DNA of 64,000 bases from Stenopsyche tienmushanensis (Eukaryota; Arthropoda; Insecta; Trichoptera; Stenopsychidae). Location of the stretch: the NCBI GenBank assembly GCA_008973525.1, contig WACJ01000513.1, positions 2,232,001 through 2,296,000 on the forward strand, written 5' to 3'. The notes below the pieces were generated by a model, which saw only the letters and a list, made by a program, of their open reading frames with translations, did no database searches and was not told the origin of the DNA. This document shows, in pieces, positions 21,102 to 32,959 of the stretch (its first letter is position 1; each line of letters starts with the position of its first letter). A program made the translations under genes and the position numbers.

Positions 21102-23085
21102 AACGATATAAACGCATTTTTTTGGAAAAGACAAAATACGGCTCTATATGCATCTGTGGCACTGCACGTCGCATGTGCGTGCATACTATCTCATCGAATC
21201 GTTTTTTGATGCAAAAAAAATAACACTTTCTATGTCGAATTTATGCAAATAATTGAACGCTGATAAATTTGGAGCGTTTACGCTTTTAACGTGTTTTATG
21301 ATGAATTTTTGCTCCCCATTTATATCTATGTTTTTGTTAAAAACTCAAGGAATTCCAATTTTGTTTCAGTTTTTCTGGAAAATGGTATGTGATAATTTTC
21401 TTTACATCTTACGTTAATTCGGCATGATGACGTTTTTCTCTAAATCATTAAAATCGAACGCTTATAAGAATGTTTCGGTGCACCTTTTTTGAATTTCGTA
21501 CGTACGAAACGGCATTTGGAAATTGCATTAGGCGATGGCATTCGGTAAAATGCATCCGAGTATAAATGTTAGCATGATATAAAAAAGGACATCGGATCAA
21601 ATTATTATGCCTGCTTTATTTTTCAGTGCACTTAACATAATGGCGGTCCGGGAGTTGGATAAAATCATGAATTATTCAAAGAGTCCCGGATAGTCCTTAT
21701 TATCCCTAATACGATGCATAAATCTTTATGGCGCTTTGGTGAAGGGTGGTGGATAGATTAATCAAACGTGATGCGAGTGCATTCGATGTTGGGGATACTC
21801 ACTGACCCATCCGCATAATGATGTCTCGTCCTCCAAGATTGATTACTCCATGGAAACAACTACATTTTGATATGTACAAGGCGATGAAATAATAAAAGGA
21901 CGTCCTGTCTGGATTCGCTGCGAATATTTACGGAACCCCCTGTACATGCACAAAATATAAACAGTCGTAACCGTAGTTAAAGCTTAATTAAAATCGAGTA
22001 TTAGCCTTACTTGAAGCTCCCGTTAACATAATGTATGCCTTAATGGGAAGCCGCGTTTCGGGATATTGGATTATTCTCGACTTCATTTGACTCCCCAGTT
22101 TATCCGCTGATCCAATTTAAATAAGTTATCCCAGTTTTACGAGGGACGTACTCGAAAAAGAGGGCGTACAAAGTGGCAAACGGGGGGGTTGAAATTCGAG
22201 ATGACGGAGTACAATTTTCCAGACAATAAATACCGGGAAAATTTGTCAAGGCTAAATTTGATCAGTCACAGATTGCCTCCAGCAAATAATGCAATATTAT
22301 GCAAACACTCAAGATGATATTTTATGAATGCCGCAGCATAACGATTCGAATTTAATTGTGCAAAATTCGGGCGTAACTAATGATATTTATTTAAAAAGGA
22401 TGAATGAGGTTTGAAGAAAGCGGTCGGGAACATCCAGGAGGTGGTCCCCGTCCAATAAATTAAGTCAGTAAGCTGAGTAGCTAAATGATAGAGCAGCCGG
22501 CCGAGGCTAGGGGCAATCTTTCGAGCCACTGTTTGTTTGCCCAACCATCATTCACCGGGGCATTTATGGGCATATTTACCGAACCCCTCTATTAACACGA
22601 GAGCAAAGGGGAGATATAATATACAGCCTCATTTTTACGACCCCTAGGGTCGGCCGTGGTTATTTGTATACCGCGGGATCCCCGCCTCGTTGCGATACCT
22701 CGATTCAATTGGGACGATGGCCCTTTAACGCTCCATAGATTCATCGTTACCGATTCGCACAGGACATATGCAAGGTGCGCTCTTAAAGTGACGACGACCG
22801 AAAATAAGACGACGAATGAGACATCAACACGCCAAAAATGCGGGACATTTTTATTTGCATTTGAAGGAAAATTTCATGACATTATTTCATGACAAATCCT
22901 CAAATCGTGCAGAATGTCCATCGTGGCATGCAATATAGCGCCATTAATTTAGAGCCACATGTCGTCGGTATTCAAATCACGTTCTTCATAAGACGTTGAT
23001 TTGCTTATTCATACATCCATTCATCCAAATATGGACCATATCGCTAAATATTTGGTGAAACGTTTTTCAAATAGATTAATTCATT
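21102..23085. other. Long intronic stretch, balanced composition at 21640-22920
   Basis: Unmatched within the window. The part from about 21640 to 22920 is richer in GC and shows none of the dispersed repeats that surround it, so it may be under constraint as regulatory DNA. No exon with sensible splice signals and Iroquois similarity was found in it. The 78-codon open frame at 22656-22892 is unrecognised. Confidence 0.4.
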
Positions 23086-23089
23086 TAAA

Positions 23090-23258
23090 ATAATATTTGA
23101 TAACTTGCATACGTTGTTCAACGCCATAACCTTCTACAATAATTTGCCATATGTTGTTCAATAATATACAATAAATTTGATAGATTTTGCTATAACAACA
23201 TGGCCGTAATAATCTAATAAATGTTGAGCGTCTTTATTGAAAAATCCTGTACAACTAA
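23090..23258 (-). mobile_element. Family C element, right part
   Basis: Ends TTGAGCGTCTTTATTGAAAA ATCCTG (about 23224-23250). It includes AACATGGCCGTAATAATC, TTCAACGCCATAACCTTCTA and two TTTGCCATATGTTGTTCAAT-like blocks, also found in the complete copy at 42847-43193. Its internal open frame is lost. Confidence 0.65.
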
Positions 23259-23582
23259 TATTTTGATATCTAATTATAAACAAACATTTTTTTTTATATT
23301 ATCATATAAATGCCATTTTGTAACCGTATTTATTTATGTTTCGCCTTACCAAATAACCTGCATAATTAATCGCTTAAGTAATACGACTAAAAATGAAATC
23401 AATAACAAAGTGTTTCCAAGACGATATATTGAATATCGTCTTAATTCTGGGCAAATGGAAGTTCAAATTCATTTATAAAAATGTATATATTTATCTAAAA
23501 ATATAGCCTAGCAGATGTGTCATCATACTTTGAACTTGAAGTCTACCCTTGCACTGCAAAATGTAAATATTTTGAATTGTTA
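23259..23582. other. AT-rich intronic sequence
   Basis: Apart from the short inverted repeat at 23418, nothing recognised. The 85-codon open frame across 23221-23478 is unrecognised and starts inside the family C end. Confidence 0.4.
23418..23442. repeat. Short perfect inverted repeat AAGACGATAT
   Basis: AAGACGATAT, a 5-base loop, then ATATCGTCTT. It is reminiscent of the CGATATATCG family with five bases inserted at the centre, but the flanks do not match any of the three contexts. Confidence 0.5.
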
Positions 23583-23652
23583 ACTAAATGATGAAGCTGT
23601 GTGTTGTGTAATATATAATAAAATAGGCGGCGCATGCGCGTAGCGTCAAGTC
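23583..23652 (-). repeat. Family B repeat, inverted 3' end
   Basis: AAATGATGAAGCTGTGTGTT GTGTAATATATAATAAAATA GGCGGCGC on the plus strand is the inverse of the family B end at 19012-19058. It is followed by GCATGCGCGTAGCGTCA, which corresponds to the GCGCATGCGT block of the copies at 37630 and 50885. Confidence 0.75.
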
Positions 23653-24440
23653 AGTTTGTCCCATTGCGCCTATACAAATATAAGCTTTATTTTGCTGTTG
23701 TTCCTCTTCGATCAATTCTGCAATCCAAAAGAAAACGTCATATCACTTAAATGCCCGACTAATTTAAATTGCCATTCATCTCAGCTGGCCGGTCTTAATA
23801 AATGTCGACAAATGATATGTGGCGTCACAGAATTATAAGTCTCACTAAGGGACAATTCCATTAGGGTCAGACCGCGGCCGAACCACAAAGCTTACTTTAA
23901 TGAAGTCGGCACATTGACATTTGGCCCGAAACTGTATCAATCTTAATGTGTTGTACCTTTTTGTCATTCGTCAACTATTTTATTCACCACACCCTCGTCT
24001 GGTTTTATTGATATAGAGCTCCGGGGTAGGCGGCGGCCGCGCTCTTAATTGCCGGATAGGCGTAGAAAAGGAGGTGGTTTTGCCTCTTTATTGGGAACTG
24101 CCACTTTCAACTATTCGTACTAGACAATAAAGGATTTGCGGCGAAGGGATACAATTTCACAACCCGCATATTTAGGGATAAGGACCCGATTCGCTCTATG
24201 GGAATGTCGTAAAAATACAATTAAGTCGGAGCATTTACATACCAATCAAAATATGACCCGAATAAAAGTGGAATCGGGGATATCTTCTCTCGAGGAGTAC
24301 CATTTGTATCACCCTTTATTTATATAATCAACCCTTAAGATTTTGTAGCAGGATATTTTTTTTTAGAGATTCGCAACAAATATATCATGTGTAACATCGT
24401 TTATATATTTTATCTTTTTAAAATAACCTGATATTGAATG
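23653..24440. other. Intronic sequence without recognisable feature
   Basis: Balanced composition between 23840 and 24300, with no repeats recognised and small open frames only. Confidence 0.4.
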
Positions 24441-24442
24441 TG

Positions 24443-24590
24443 TATAGGGTCTTTCAATAATGATGCTTTAATAATAATAATTTTCCATATAATATTGAAT
24501 CATTTACAATCAATTTAATGGATATTTCTTTAATAAAATGGCCAATTTAACATAACAAATTTCGAGCGTTGTACTATTAAAAATTCAAGC
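24443..24590 (+). mobile_element. Family C element, internally deleted short copy
   Basis: Begins TATAGGGTCTTTCAATAATG ATGC (terminal repeat) and ends near AACATAACAAATTTCGAGCG T, the block next to the opposite terminal repeat in 42847-43193. At about 150 bp it has lost the internal open-frame region. Confidence 0.65.
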
Positions 24591-26050
24591 GCCGCATTGT
24601 AAATAAGTGTTATGTACGCAACTTGTGCGTGCATACTCTCTTTAGATCGCTCGAGTGGCACTCAATATGTGAGAATTTATGTCGATATTAATATTATCCG
24701 AAGCATTGATTTAATAAGACAATTAACCGGTTCAGTTACGGTTCGAAGTTCTAACCATTATTATTAAGGGATGATATAATTTGTTTAAATTTATTATTAT
24801 ATTTAATTATTTTCTGCTGGTTTATTTTGTATATCGCAAATTTATCCATGCGTAAATTTTGCGTAATTAATTCGCTCAAATTTACAAAAGTATTACAGGA
24901 TAATGAACAAGCTAAAGGCAGCTGCGGCCCGTACCATTTTATAGATTAGTCCACTCAATCTCGTTTGCACTCGGCACATTAACACGTTTGTTCACCCAAA
25001 GCAGCTCAGAGATGATCAACCTTTTTATTCAGAATCCGAGCATATGTCAGATAAAAAAAAGCGACTCTGAGATAAGTCAATCTTCCCGATATAAATATCA
25101 TTACGTCGCTGAATGGCTATATAGAGTGTGCCAAGTTGAAAAATTGCTTTTCTATCCGCTCCCTACGCATCGGGGTTGGATTTTTTTTGCTCGGCAAGAA
25201 AAAAATTGGCTTCTTTACAAGCACCATTGAGAAAATATTGGGTAACTATTTATTCCGAGCCATAAATCCAAATTCAAGTTCGCTATTATATTAGGATTCT
25301 GCAAGGGTTCAAAAAAGCCTTTTCAAAACAATGCACCCTCTTGCTCTCCGAGAGGGGTCGTAACGAATGCCACCCCTGCGGAGCGTCAGGCCGTATTGTT
25401 TTTTAATGGCAAACATCGTTATAAATCGATACGATCGGACAATCTTGAACGACTGACATCATAACGCCATCCAAGATCTGGGAATGCATTAAACGTTTGA
25501 GATTGCTATTGTTTGCATTGTCGCATGAAATTCGTTTAGAACGATACAATAGATCGAATCCAAATATTACGCATATGCATGTGTTTGAGTGCACCCGAAT
25601 AAAATTGGGGGAATTCAATGAAGGGGAGGTCAACTTTATTCAATTTATCGTGCAGAAAAGTATCATTCCATATGTGTTATAATACTTTATTACCGACCGA
25701 GTGAAATTGCTGCCGGAGCTGAAGTAGCATTATCACAGTGATGGGGGTGGGCTTTTTTTGGCACAGGGGGTTGTCGCCTTTAGGCTATTTGGGGATGGAA
25801 GTAATACGCATTTAAATTACTTTCATTTTTATCGATATTTAAATGCAATCCTGTTTCGACGATGCACAAAATGATGAAACACACAACGTTGATGTATCTA
25901 CTTCATATAATACATCATTTTGACGCTGTTGGATGCAAATGTCTTCAATCATTTGATCCCAGAGTATCTATCTAACATCCTATAATTAAATATAAGCAGT
26001 CGTATTTGCAATATCAATAATAAACATTGAGGAACCAATACGTATGATTA
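24591..26050. other. Long intronic stretch without recognisable feature
   Basis: GTGCGTGCATACTCTCT near 24625 is similar to GTGCGTGCATACTATCT near 21175. Otherwise unmatched. Two overlapping small frames on opposite strands at 25403-25682 are unrecognised. Confidence 0.4.
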
Positions 26051-26054
26051 TTAT

Positions 26055-26417
26055 AGGATATTTCAATAGAAACGCTTCAAATTTGTTAGATTATAACGAC
26101 CATATTATACAAGTAATATATATTAAATTAATTGTAAATTATTTAATAACATATGGCAAATTATTATGCAAAGTTATAGTATTGAATAACGTGTGTAAAT
26201 AATCAAATTTTATTTTCAAAATCAGTCAATGATCGAAAATTATATCTCCCTAATCTGCACCATCAAGCAAAATTTCGGCCTATATTTGAACAAAATTATA
26301 TTTCATATTTAATGCCATAAAATATTGTTTCTAATAAAAAATAAATTGATTGGATATCTTTCATACAATTTATTTTATTCACGTTTAAAAATTGAGCGTC
26401 TTTATTGAAAGACCCTG
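26055..26417 (-). mobile_element. Family C element, near complete, frame broken
   Basis: Left end AGGATATTTCAATAGAAACG CTTCAAATTTG and right end AAATTGAGCGTCTTTATTGA AAGACCC are inverted copies of each other, giving an element of about 363 bp. The region equal to the short open frame of the copies at 3783-4025 and 42944-43108 is recognisable on the minus strand (ATTTTATGGCATTAAATATG AAATATA) but has several stops, so the frame is not maintained here. Confidence 0.75.
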
Positions 26418-27233
26418 TTGTTGTATTGAAAATATTTGATGATGAAGCCATATTTATATGTTTTTCGTCGTGCAATATATTTTCGAATGTTAAATGTATG
26501 TATTAATATAGCAATAAATATAAATTCTTCGATATTGTTAACAAAAATACAGCAATTTTAGACATGCGGTCGAGGTCGACTTTCTCGTCTTTTGTGTCCC
26601 TCGTAAGGCTGTATATCTGGGATAACATTAACACCTAAACCATAAATAATTTTTATATTTTTTCCTTTGTGATGAAGATCAGATAAAAGTGATAAATAGT
26701 CCTGGGATATCGGATGGGACCAGCTTCGTGACCGGGAGCCGCCGAAGGTTCTAAGCCCGCAGCATAAATTATTTATTTAATGCTTCGAACAAATTTCACA
26801 ACACCGATCGGATCCGAGTCCCGATCCAAGGATTACCACATCGATCCTTTTCAATTATCGACAGCCTTGATTCGTTCATTAGTATTGCGTCCAAATGCAG
26901 TTTTCGATCGCCGAGCACAGGGCTGAACACGGGCAATAAATATCTTTTTACAATGCGAATTTTATTCCATAATAAAAACGCTCATGCGAGACTTGGTCCC
27001 CGAACCGAAAAATATTTATTGGCCCTATTGAGGACGATCAGGCATTCTCAAACCCCACCGAATGTGTATATTTTCAACGATTTTCATACAATTTTATGGC
27101 GGCACGGAATCCTAATAATAATCGATCGGCTACATTTTTATGTCCGATTTGCGTGAATATCCCACGGGGCATGCTAAATTCGGTCAACTTTCCATGGGAA
27201 AGTCGTTAAATTATCGAAAATCATCGATTCGAA
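26418..27233. other. Intronic sequence without recognisable feature
   Basis: Balanced composition at 26570-27230, not matched elsewhere. The 67-codon open frame at 26953-27156 is unrecognised. Confidence 0.4.
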
Positions 27234-27248
27234 CCCCCCCCCCCCCCC
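27234..27248. repeat. C15 homopolymer run
   Basis: Fifteen consecutive C bases, the longest homopolymer of C or G in the window. Its length may be affected by sequencing or assembly error. Confidence 0.9.
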
Positions 27249-27955
27249 TTATTAGCAATATACGGACATGCACCTAATGAAATGCCCATAAAATAAATTG
27301 CACCAATGACCGTTTTGCGCTCATTAACATAAATGTTTTTTTTTATATCAACGCATAAATATTAATAAAGTACTTATTTTCAAATCAAATATACAACATT
27401 TGGGTATAATTTGAGTGCAAAATATCGGTATGATAATCAGAATCAAGATCGATACGTTGGTTAACGTCTTCGTTATCATTATAAAGATTCAATCGCTGAT
27501 CTTACGATCAGAATACCAAATTCGTTAAAGTGTTGTTTAACGAAACATCGTCGGAAATTCTATAAAACAGATTGAATTAATAATCTATTAGACATACACG
27601 CATCTTAGATAGACAAGTGTCGGGAAGATGTTCTTCCCGCAACTTCATAGTTGTAAGCCATAAATAAAATGGATTATTTAAGACGACAAGATTTTTAACA
27701 GAACATTTTCATCATACCGCTTGGCATCACCGCGGTTCGAGCGCAGAACGAACCCGCATGCGCCCACATGCCATCTTTACGAACATACAGGAACAGATAG
27801 TGGTTCCCGTTCCATTTTACAAATGCAATAAAAATTAATTTTTACACACAAACAAGTCATTATTGATGCAATAAAAATGGAGCAATTACAAACTTGACCA
27901 ATTTATCACTGCTAGTTACCAATGCGCCATGAATTTAAATTGCATTTTTATTACG
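27249..27955. other. Intronic sequence; 27715-27785 resembles 31075-31135
   Basis: Shared words ACCGC-TYGGCATCAC, GCAGAACGAACCCGC and TGCG (27718-27765 against 31081-31127) show an old duplicated segment of about 60 bp. The rest has no recognised feature. Confidence 0.45.
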
Positions 27956-27957
27956 TA

Positions 27958-28130
27958 TGAGGGACATTCAAATATAACCCGGAATTTTACTGCACCACTT
28001 TGTTGGTGATAATTAAAAATGTATCTTACTTTTAAAGCATTTAAAGCTTTATTCAAAATATAAGTCAAAATGTATGGCTATTGTTTGTAATCTATACACA
28101 CGCCATGGCAGTCACCGGTGTCTGTCAATC
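27958..28130 (-). repeat. Family E repeat, inverted copy
   Basis: Begins TATGAGGGACATTCAAATAT AACCCGGAATTTT. Read inverted, 28040-28120 gives ACCGGTGACTGCCATGGCG, TAGATTACAAACAATAGCC and ATACATTTTGACTTATATTT TG, matching 41920-42000. It lacks the TIR pair seen at 42066-42185. Confidence 0.65.
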
Positions 28131-28409
28131 TGAATAATATGTGAGTCTTAAAATTAAAAAATAGTAATGTGTTAATTTTATAGAGACTATTGCATAGACG
28201 AGCATGTTTCAATTTATCTGAAATATGTGTGTATGATTATGAAAAAAATCATTTTCATGTTCATGCGTGCAAAAGATTGAGAACCACAAGGTATTTCCAA
28301 GCAAAATTAAGAAAGTATTATGTGGCAAACTATTCTACATATTTTTTACATAAATATGCGCTAGTTTTAATGTATTTTAACCCTTTAGCGATCGTTATTT
28401 AAAGTTATT
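28131..28409. other. AT-rich intronic sequence
   Basis: No recognised feature. It carries the TTAACCCTTTAGCG word near 28378 that resembles the 3' edge of family A copies next to palindromes. Confidence 0.4.
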
Positions 28410-28445
28410 TAAAATCAATCGGCGATATATCGTGTTTTAGCATTT
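28410..28445 (+). repeat. CGATATATCG palindrome, context 1 copy near the exon
   Basis: AAATCAATCGGCGATATATC GTGTTTTAGC, with the exact core at 28423-28432, 105 bp upstream of the coding exon. The AATCGG left flank is shared with 11656 and 19510. Confidence 0.7.
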
Positions 28446-28537
28446 TATATCTGAGCCCGTTACGTAAGAGTTAATACGTATTTTTTTACAAATTTAAGAT
28501 ATTTAATATATTAAATTTGATTTTATTTTGTCAACAG

Positions 28538-28656
28538 AGTAATCCTTACGCACTTAAGGACAGTGGGGGAGCAGGAGACATGACAGCCTGGACGTCAGCG
28601 GGACTTCAACCGACGACGGGATATTATCCCTACGATCCAACGTTAGCAGCCTACGG
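28538..28656 (+). CDS. Iroquois-class homeobox protein (mirror/araucan/caupolican type), internal exon before the homeodomain
   Basis: Iroquois proteins are nuclear TALE-homeodomain transcription factors that pattern the body wall, eye and other tissues. This exon gives 39 codons starting SNPYALKDSGG, then GDMTAWTSAGLQPTTG, then YYPYDPTLAAYG, the conserved run that directly precedes the homeodomain in insect Iroquois proteins. It follows an acceptor (TTGTCAACAG) and ends in a strong donor, GG|GTAAGC, splitting a glycine codon (GG + A). That phase fits the acceptor at 63588, rebuilding AAYGYGAGY. A start two bases later (after CAGAG) is the alternative acceptor and would change only the first codon. 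No start codon is expected here; the N-terminal exon lies outside the window. Family membership is certain to my eye. The paralogue is not: the acidic tail in the next exon reminds me more of mirror than of araucan/caupolican, so I give no symbol. Confidence 0.96.
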
Positions 28657-28662
28657 GTAAGC

Positions 28663-30335
28663 ATTGTTTTATTCAAGTAGACGAATTGTGTGCCCCATTT
28701 TTAAAGACGTAATCCACGCAATCGAAATTATGGCGCATCAAGTCCTAGAATTGAGATCGAAAGAGCGTTTTGAATCTACGAAAAATAGCTGCGATTGATT
28801 GCAATATTTGTTGATTTTGTAACAGAAATGTATATTTATCACAATTGACAATGCTTGAATGATGATTTACGCGAATTTATGATTTGAATAATGAATTTGT
28901 TTTTATATTTGATTATTTACTGTGATTTGTATGCGTGCCGTCTGGGGCGAGACGTGTTATATCAAGTGCGCGCTGTGCGCGGACCGCGCCGTTCGCGGGC
29001 CCTTGGGAAGCGCGCGTGTGGATTAAATTCAACATCCATATATTATTATTCGCCGTCTGATATGTTTATAGATTACGTGGCGGGTGTATTGAAAAAGCAT
29101 ATTATGCGGCATGAAATATTTCCGTATAATGAGCACGTCATTTTCTTTATGGCGCTTTTCAATCGTAAATGAAAACTATTTTGAAAGCTTTCATAGATTT
29201 GTCTACGCCTTATATTTTACCCTTATAAATGTCTAGGGGTTGAATGCTTGAAGTGGATATAAATTCTCAAATGATATTATTCCCAAATTTACATACAAAA
29301 ATATATTGCTCGTTCTTGTTTTGCCTAAACGGAAGCAAATGAACGCAAACCGATTCATATTAAATTCGTTAAAATATTTTAATAATAATATATATATATT
29401 TTTAAATAATATATAAAAACGCCTTTATGTAAAATAATATTAAAGTAACATAATAGAGAGAGTTGCCTATTTTTATGAAGCATTTCAGTAGAATTTATCA
29501 ACGATCCCGAAACCCCATGGTTTCAATGGGACACCATGGGTGGTTAAAATGCCTGAAAGGACAACGGGGGTCAATAACGCATAAAGCATCGATGATCAAC
29601 CTTTTTTGCACATCGGGTCCGTTATTAAGCATATTTGCAACGCCTGATTCCTATTAAATATGGACAAATAACCGAAATGCTACCTTTTGGATAGAGCATC
29701 GTTGCGATGTCTATTCGACTGATTCGACGGAACGAGGGTTAAACTGATCGCGTGAGCTGGCACCGATGTTGGCACTTGGTTTTTTGTTCAGAAATCGATA
29801 TAAACTTTTATACATCGGGCTGCTAAATATCTGCATAGGTCCACAGATACGAACCGCCATGTAAATAGATACTTAGCAGTCCATAGTTGTCGTTGTAACT
29901 CACCGCAAACGCTTAATACGGAGAGGCGCCGAAGACGCTTATTAACCCATACAATGCATACAATATGTCCGAGAATACTCCAACCGACATATAGATATGT
30001 CGTCGATGATAAAACACCATCATTGATGCATTGATATCATATTTGATGAGCTTAACACATTACATACGGGAGAACATCGCGCGCATTTGTCCCCTGACGC
30101 AAGCAGTCTTTCATTGTCATACATAAAAAGCAATAACTTTTAAAATAACCCACATTTTTGAATATTTTTTTCAAGATAATATGCTAATATTCCGCCACAA
30201 GTATAAATATCGAAAAGAATGAATGAGCTTTTTGCTTTGTTAATCTTTTTTAGAAGGGTTTTTAAATATGGTTACATAATTTTATAGAGCAAATCAATGA
30301 TCTGCAACACACAATGAGAAATAAACATGGCTTAA
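28663..30335. other. First part of the large intron, no recognised repeat
   Basis: A GC-rich patch at 28950-29025 (GTGCGCGCTGTGCGCGGACC) stands out in an AT-rich setting. A 93-codon open frame at 28891-29172 crosses it but is unrecognised. A (TA)n run lies near 29388-29400. Balanced blocks at 29500-29620 and 29870-29960 are unmatched. Confidence 0.4.
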
Positions 30336-30339
30336 TGAT

Positions 30340-30440
30340 ATTTTAGTCGACGTTAACGCTTATAGAAGCGATATATCGTCGATTGTAAAACTAACGAGGA
30401 CTGCAAATGACGATCATCATTGGCTAATTAATGACTCCAA
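30340..30440 (+). repeat. CGATATATCG palindrome repeat, long context 1 copy
   Basis: Exact palindrome at 30369-30378, followed by TCGATTGTAAAACTAACGAG GACTGCAAATGACGATCAT and TTGGCTAATTAATGACT. It aligns over about 90 bp with 4345-4432. A family A copy in minus orientation begins about 130 bp downstream. Confidence 0.75.
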
Positions 30441-30569
30441 ACAAAACTAAAAGACTCATCAAAATATGCTTCCCGTACATAATGTGTTAATTTTCGTTTC
30501 CATGATCGAATTATGGCTTGAATTTAATTCATTCAAATCAATTAACTAATATCGAATAATAACTTAAAC

Positions 30570-30960
30570 GGGTATTCTAGTTTAGAGTCCCCAATAAAAT
30601 CCCAAAATGCGGCAACTAAGCCGGTATCAGAATAAACGAAACTACTTTTATCAACACGGTTGACATAATATCTCGAGTTCTAATTAACTGATTTACATCA
30701 AATTTGGCACAAGCTTTTACTATATAACCTTCTATTGTTTCTACCAGATTTATAACAAAATTTTATTTTTAACCATTTAAAAAGAAATAAAAGCTAAAAA
30801 ATGATTTTTTTGAATTTTGGGAAAATAAAATTATTTTTATTCTTTGAGAAGAAAATTTTAAATGACTACAAAGGTTGAAATCGTGTTAATCAGGAAGCTT
30901 TTCTCAGCTCTTATACTTAATAATTTTTTTAATTTAATGTATTTTAAAAATGTCAATAAA
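30570..30960 (-). repeat. Family A repeat
   Basis: The minus strand shows TTGTTATAAATCTGGTAGAA, then ATATTATGTCAACCGTGTTG, ATAAAAGTAGTTTCG, and the edge ACTCTAAACTAGAATACCC near 30565. The 5' part around 30850-30900 (AACCTTTGTAGTCATTTAAA) is more diverged. Confidence 0.75.
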
Positions 30961-31133
30961 TATTTGGTAAAAATGTAAATTGAATATATTTTTTATTGAT
31001 CTTGAAAAAATACCCAAAATTTGTGTCTCTAGACTAGAATACCATCTTAATTTTTATCAGCATCCGATCATTTCCATTTCACCGCTCGGCATCACTGCAG
31101 TCTGATAGCAGAACGAACCCGCGTGCGAGCCCG

Positions 31134-31195
31134 TCTGCCTTGGGACACATGCGGGAGCGCGGAGCGGGGGGCTCCTACGTGTTCCCCAAGGCAGA
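31134..31195. other. GC-rich imperfect hairpin (25-base arms)
   Basis: TCTGCCTTGGGACACATGCG GGAGC (31134-31158) is followed after 12 bases by GCTCCTACGTGTTCCCCAAG GCAGA (31171-31195). The arms pair at about 20 of 25 positions with an uninterrupted CCAAGGCAGA base. It could form a stem-loop in the pre-mRNA, as a precursor microRNA would. It is also compatible with a decayed small inverted-repeat element. I cannot match it to a known microRNA. Confidence 0.55.
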
Positions 31196-32231
31196 TCCAA
31201 TACAATAATTTCTCAGGCATTGTGTCAGAAAGACGTCCGTAATGTAACAAAATCATTGACGTAAATAGTAGAAAAAATAGGCGCAAATTTGTACTGAATC
31301 TTCCAGTTTACCGATGAAAATGACCGTAACTCAATTTGCGACGCATTATGCGGGGCAATAACATTTCATAGGAAATTTCCTTGCCAAGTCGTCGGGCTTA
31401 ATTTTCAAATTGGCCGAGGCGAATAAAGTCGAATACAAATGCCTCTGCAAATAAGTTCTTTGTCTCTGTCGGGAGAAGAAGCACTTAAAACTTGTTCCAT
31501 GTCCTGTTGACAGCATTCAAGGGGCAAATAAACATGACATTCGTTATTATACGTCTATGACACTTCACGATATTGTCCTTTAAGATCAACAACCCATATA
31601 TTTGAGTTTGCAAAATGACGAGGCTTTTGTCTCCGATCGCAAACGACGACCATTGCACTACGCAAATTTAATACCGCGGCATCTGGCTATCAAATATAGC
31701 CGATTGTATTTAAGTTACATCATAATGTATTTTGTTTCTCATCTATACTTGTGACATCTATACTATGAAACTTTCGAATGGGATATTTTATATGGGAATT
31801 AGTTACATTTTTTTTTCCTATTTTTTGATTTCTCAAGCAGATTCATATTGTGCCGCAGAAGTTGATGTTCTAAAAAACAAAATTTAAAGCAGATCGTACG
31901 AAACCACATTCCAAATATAGGCTAGATAAATACAGCATTTTAATATCAGATATGTTGCATTTTACTGATGACACTCAAGTACATTACTCAAATAAACATT
32001 GAGATCCAAGCGTCCCGTAAAAAATGTGTTAAGGCGGTATATCAACATATATCAATCAAAAAATATAAACGGTAGCGGCCTTGATTTAAGCTATTATAAA
32101 CACTTAAAAAATTATGAACTAATTGCGTCATCCAATAATATCAACAACCCATAATCAATTTGGAGTGGGTATTTTTCAGTGGTGCGAAACATTTTTTGGA
32201 AGTTCAACTTGAATGCGCGTTCGGTCTCGAG
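31196..32231. other. Intronic sequence without recognisable feature
   Basis: 31300-31720 is balanced in composition and unmatched within the window. The remainder is AT-rich. Confidence 0.4.
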
Positions 32232-32908
32232 TAGGGAATCCAATCCCGAGCCAAAATTTCGATCCCGGGATTTCGGGATTTCATTAGACAATCCCGGGAC
32301 CAGTCCCGGGATCCCGGGATTGGGATTTTCAATATTTTAAGAAATTACCTTGATGAATTTGATCAAAAATTACTAATAAGTCAATTTGTTCAATATAAAA
32401 AAATCACTTGAAGGCCAAAGAATTTTATTTATTTAAGAAAAGATAAAAATACAATTCAAAAATAGATAAATAAAACACTAAAAAATTAAAATATTATTTT
32501 GAAAATATGCCCGAAGTAACATTAACATTAGTGTTTCGATATTTAGTCTGGATCTGAGTTTGGAAGTCAGGCAACTTGCTGCTGAAAATGCACGTTCAGC
32601 TTCCACACTCGTTGGAGGTATCGTCATCAGATATTTAAATGCTAGTTTGAGTTGATGATCGCGTGATCAATGTGACTGATAAAATTCTTTTCTGCTGAGA
32701 CACGGACTAAAACTCGCAAAAATCCCGATTTCCCGACAAATTATTTATTTCCATCGCTGCAGATGAATATTTATATACTATAATACCTTGATGTGATTCG
32801 TAATTATATTACGGAGGAATACAAAAATTCTGAACACCGTATCTATTATATTTCATATCGATATTCCCATTATTCGTCGAGGTGTAGTAAATACATCACC
32901 GGTAAGGA
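32232..32908 (-). mobile_element. hAT element, truncated inverted copy
   Basis: Begins with TAGGGAATCCAATCCCG, the right terminal repeat of the hAT at 11677-12681 read on the other strand. The CCCGGGAT cluster follows, then the dimerisation region (pieces of VEAERAF, with frameshifts), TTTAGTCCGTGTCTC and the TACACCTCGAC block. The match stops near 32908 and the other terminal repeat is missing. The eight bases before it (GTCTCGAG) have no partner, so the far end was lost after insertion. Confidence 0.88.
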
Positions 32909-32959
32909 AAGGTTACTAAACTACTACTAAAGGATTCTCGCACGTTAATGAATCAGAGA

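Larger units (their letters stand above)
1..28537 (+). other. Upstream intron of the Iroquois gene (5' end outside window)
   Basis: Everything before the first recognised exon is read as one intron of the Iroquois gene, or possibly more than one, entering from the left. It ends in an acceptor with TTTGTCAACAG directly before the conserved coding stretch. I found no exon matching the N-terminal part of an Iroquois protein here, so at least 28.5 kb of non-coding sequence precedes the exon. An unrecognised small 5' exon or a separate gene inside the intron cannot be excluded. Confidence 0.75.

Noticed and set aside
24620..24660. GTGCGTGCATACT repeated at 21175 and 24625 as a repeat family
   Set aside because: Only about 17 bases are shared between two sites, too short to define a family.
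28891..29172. 93-codon open frame shortly after the Iroquois exon as an alternative exon or gene
   Set aside because: Its peptide has no Iroquois similarity or known domain, and the canonical donor at 28657 joins perfectly to the homeodomain exon.
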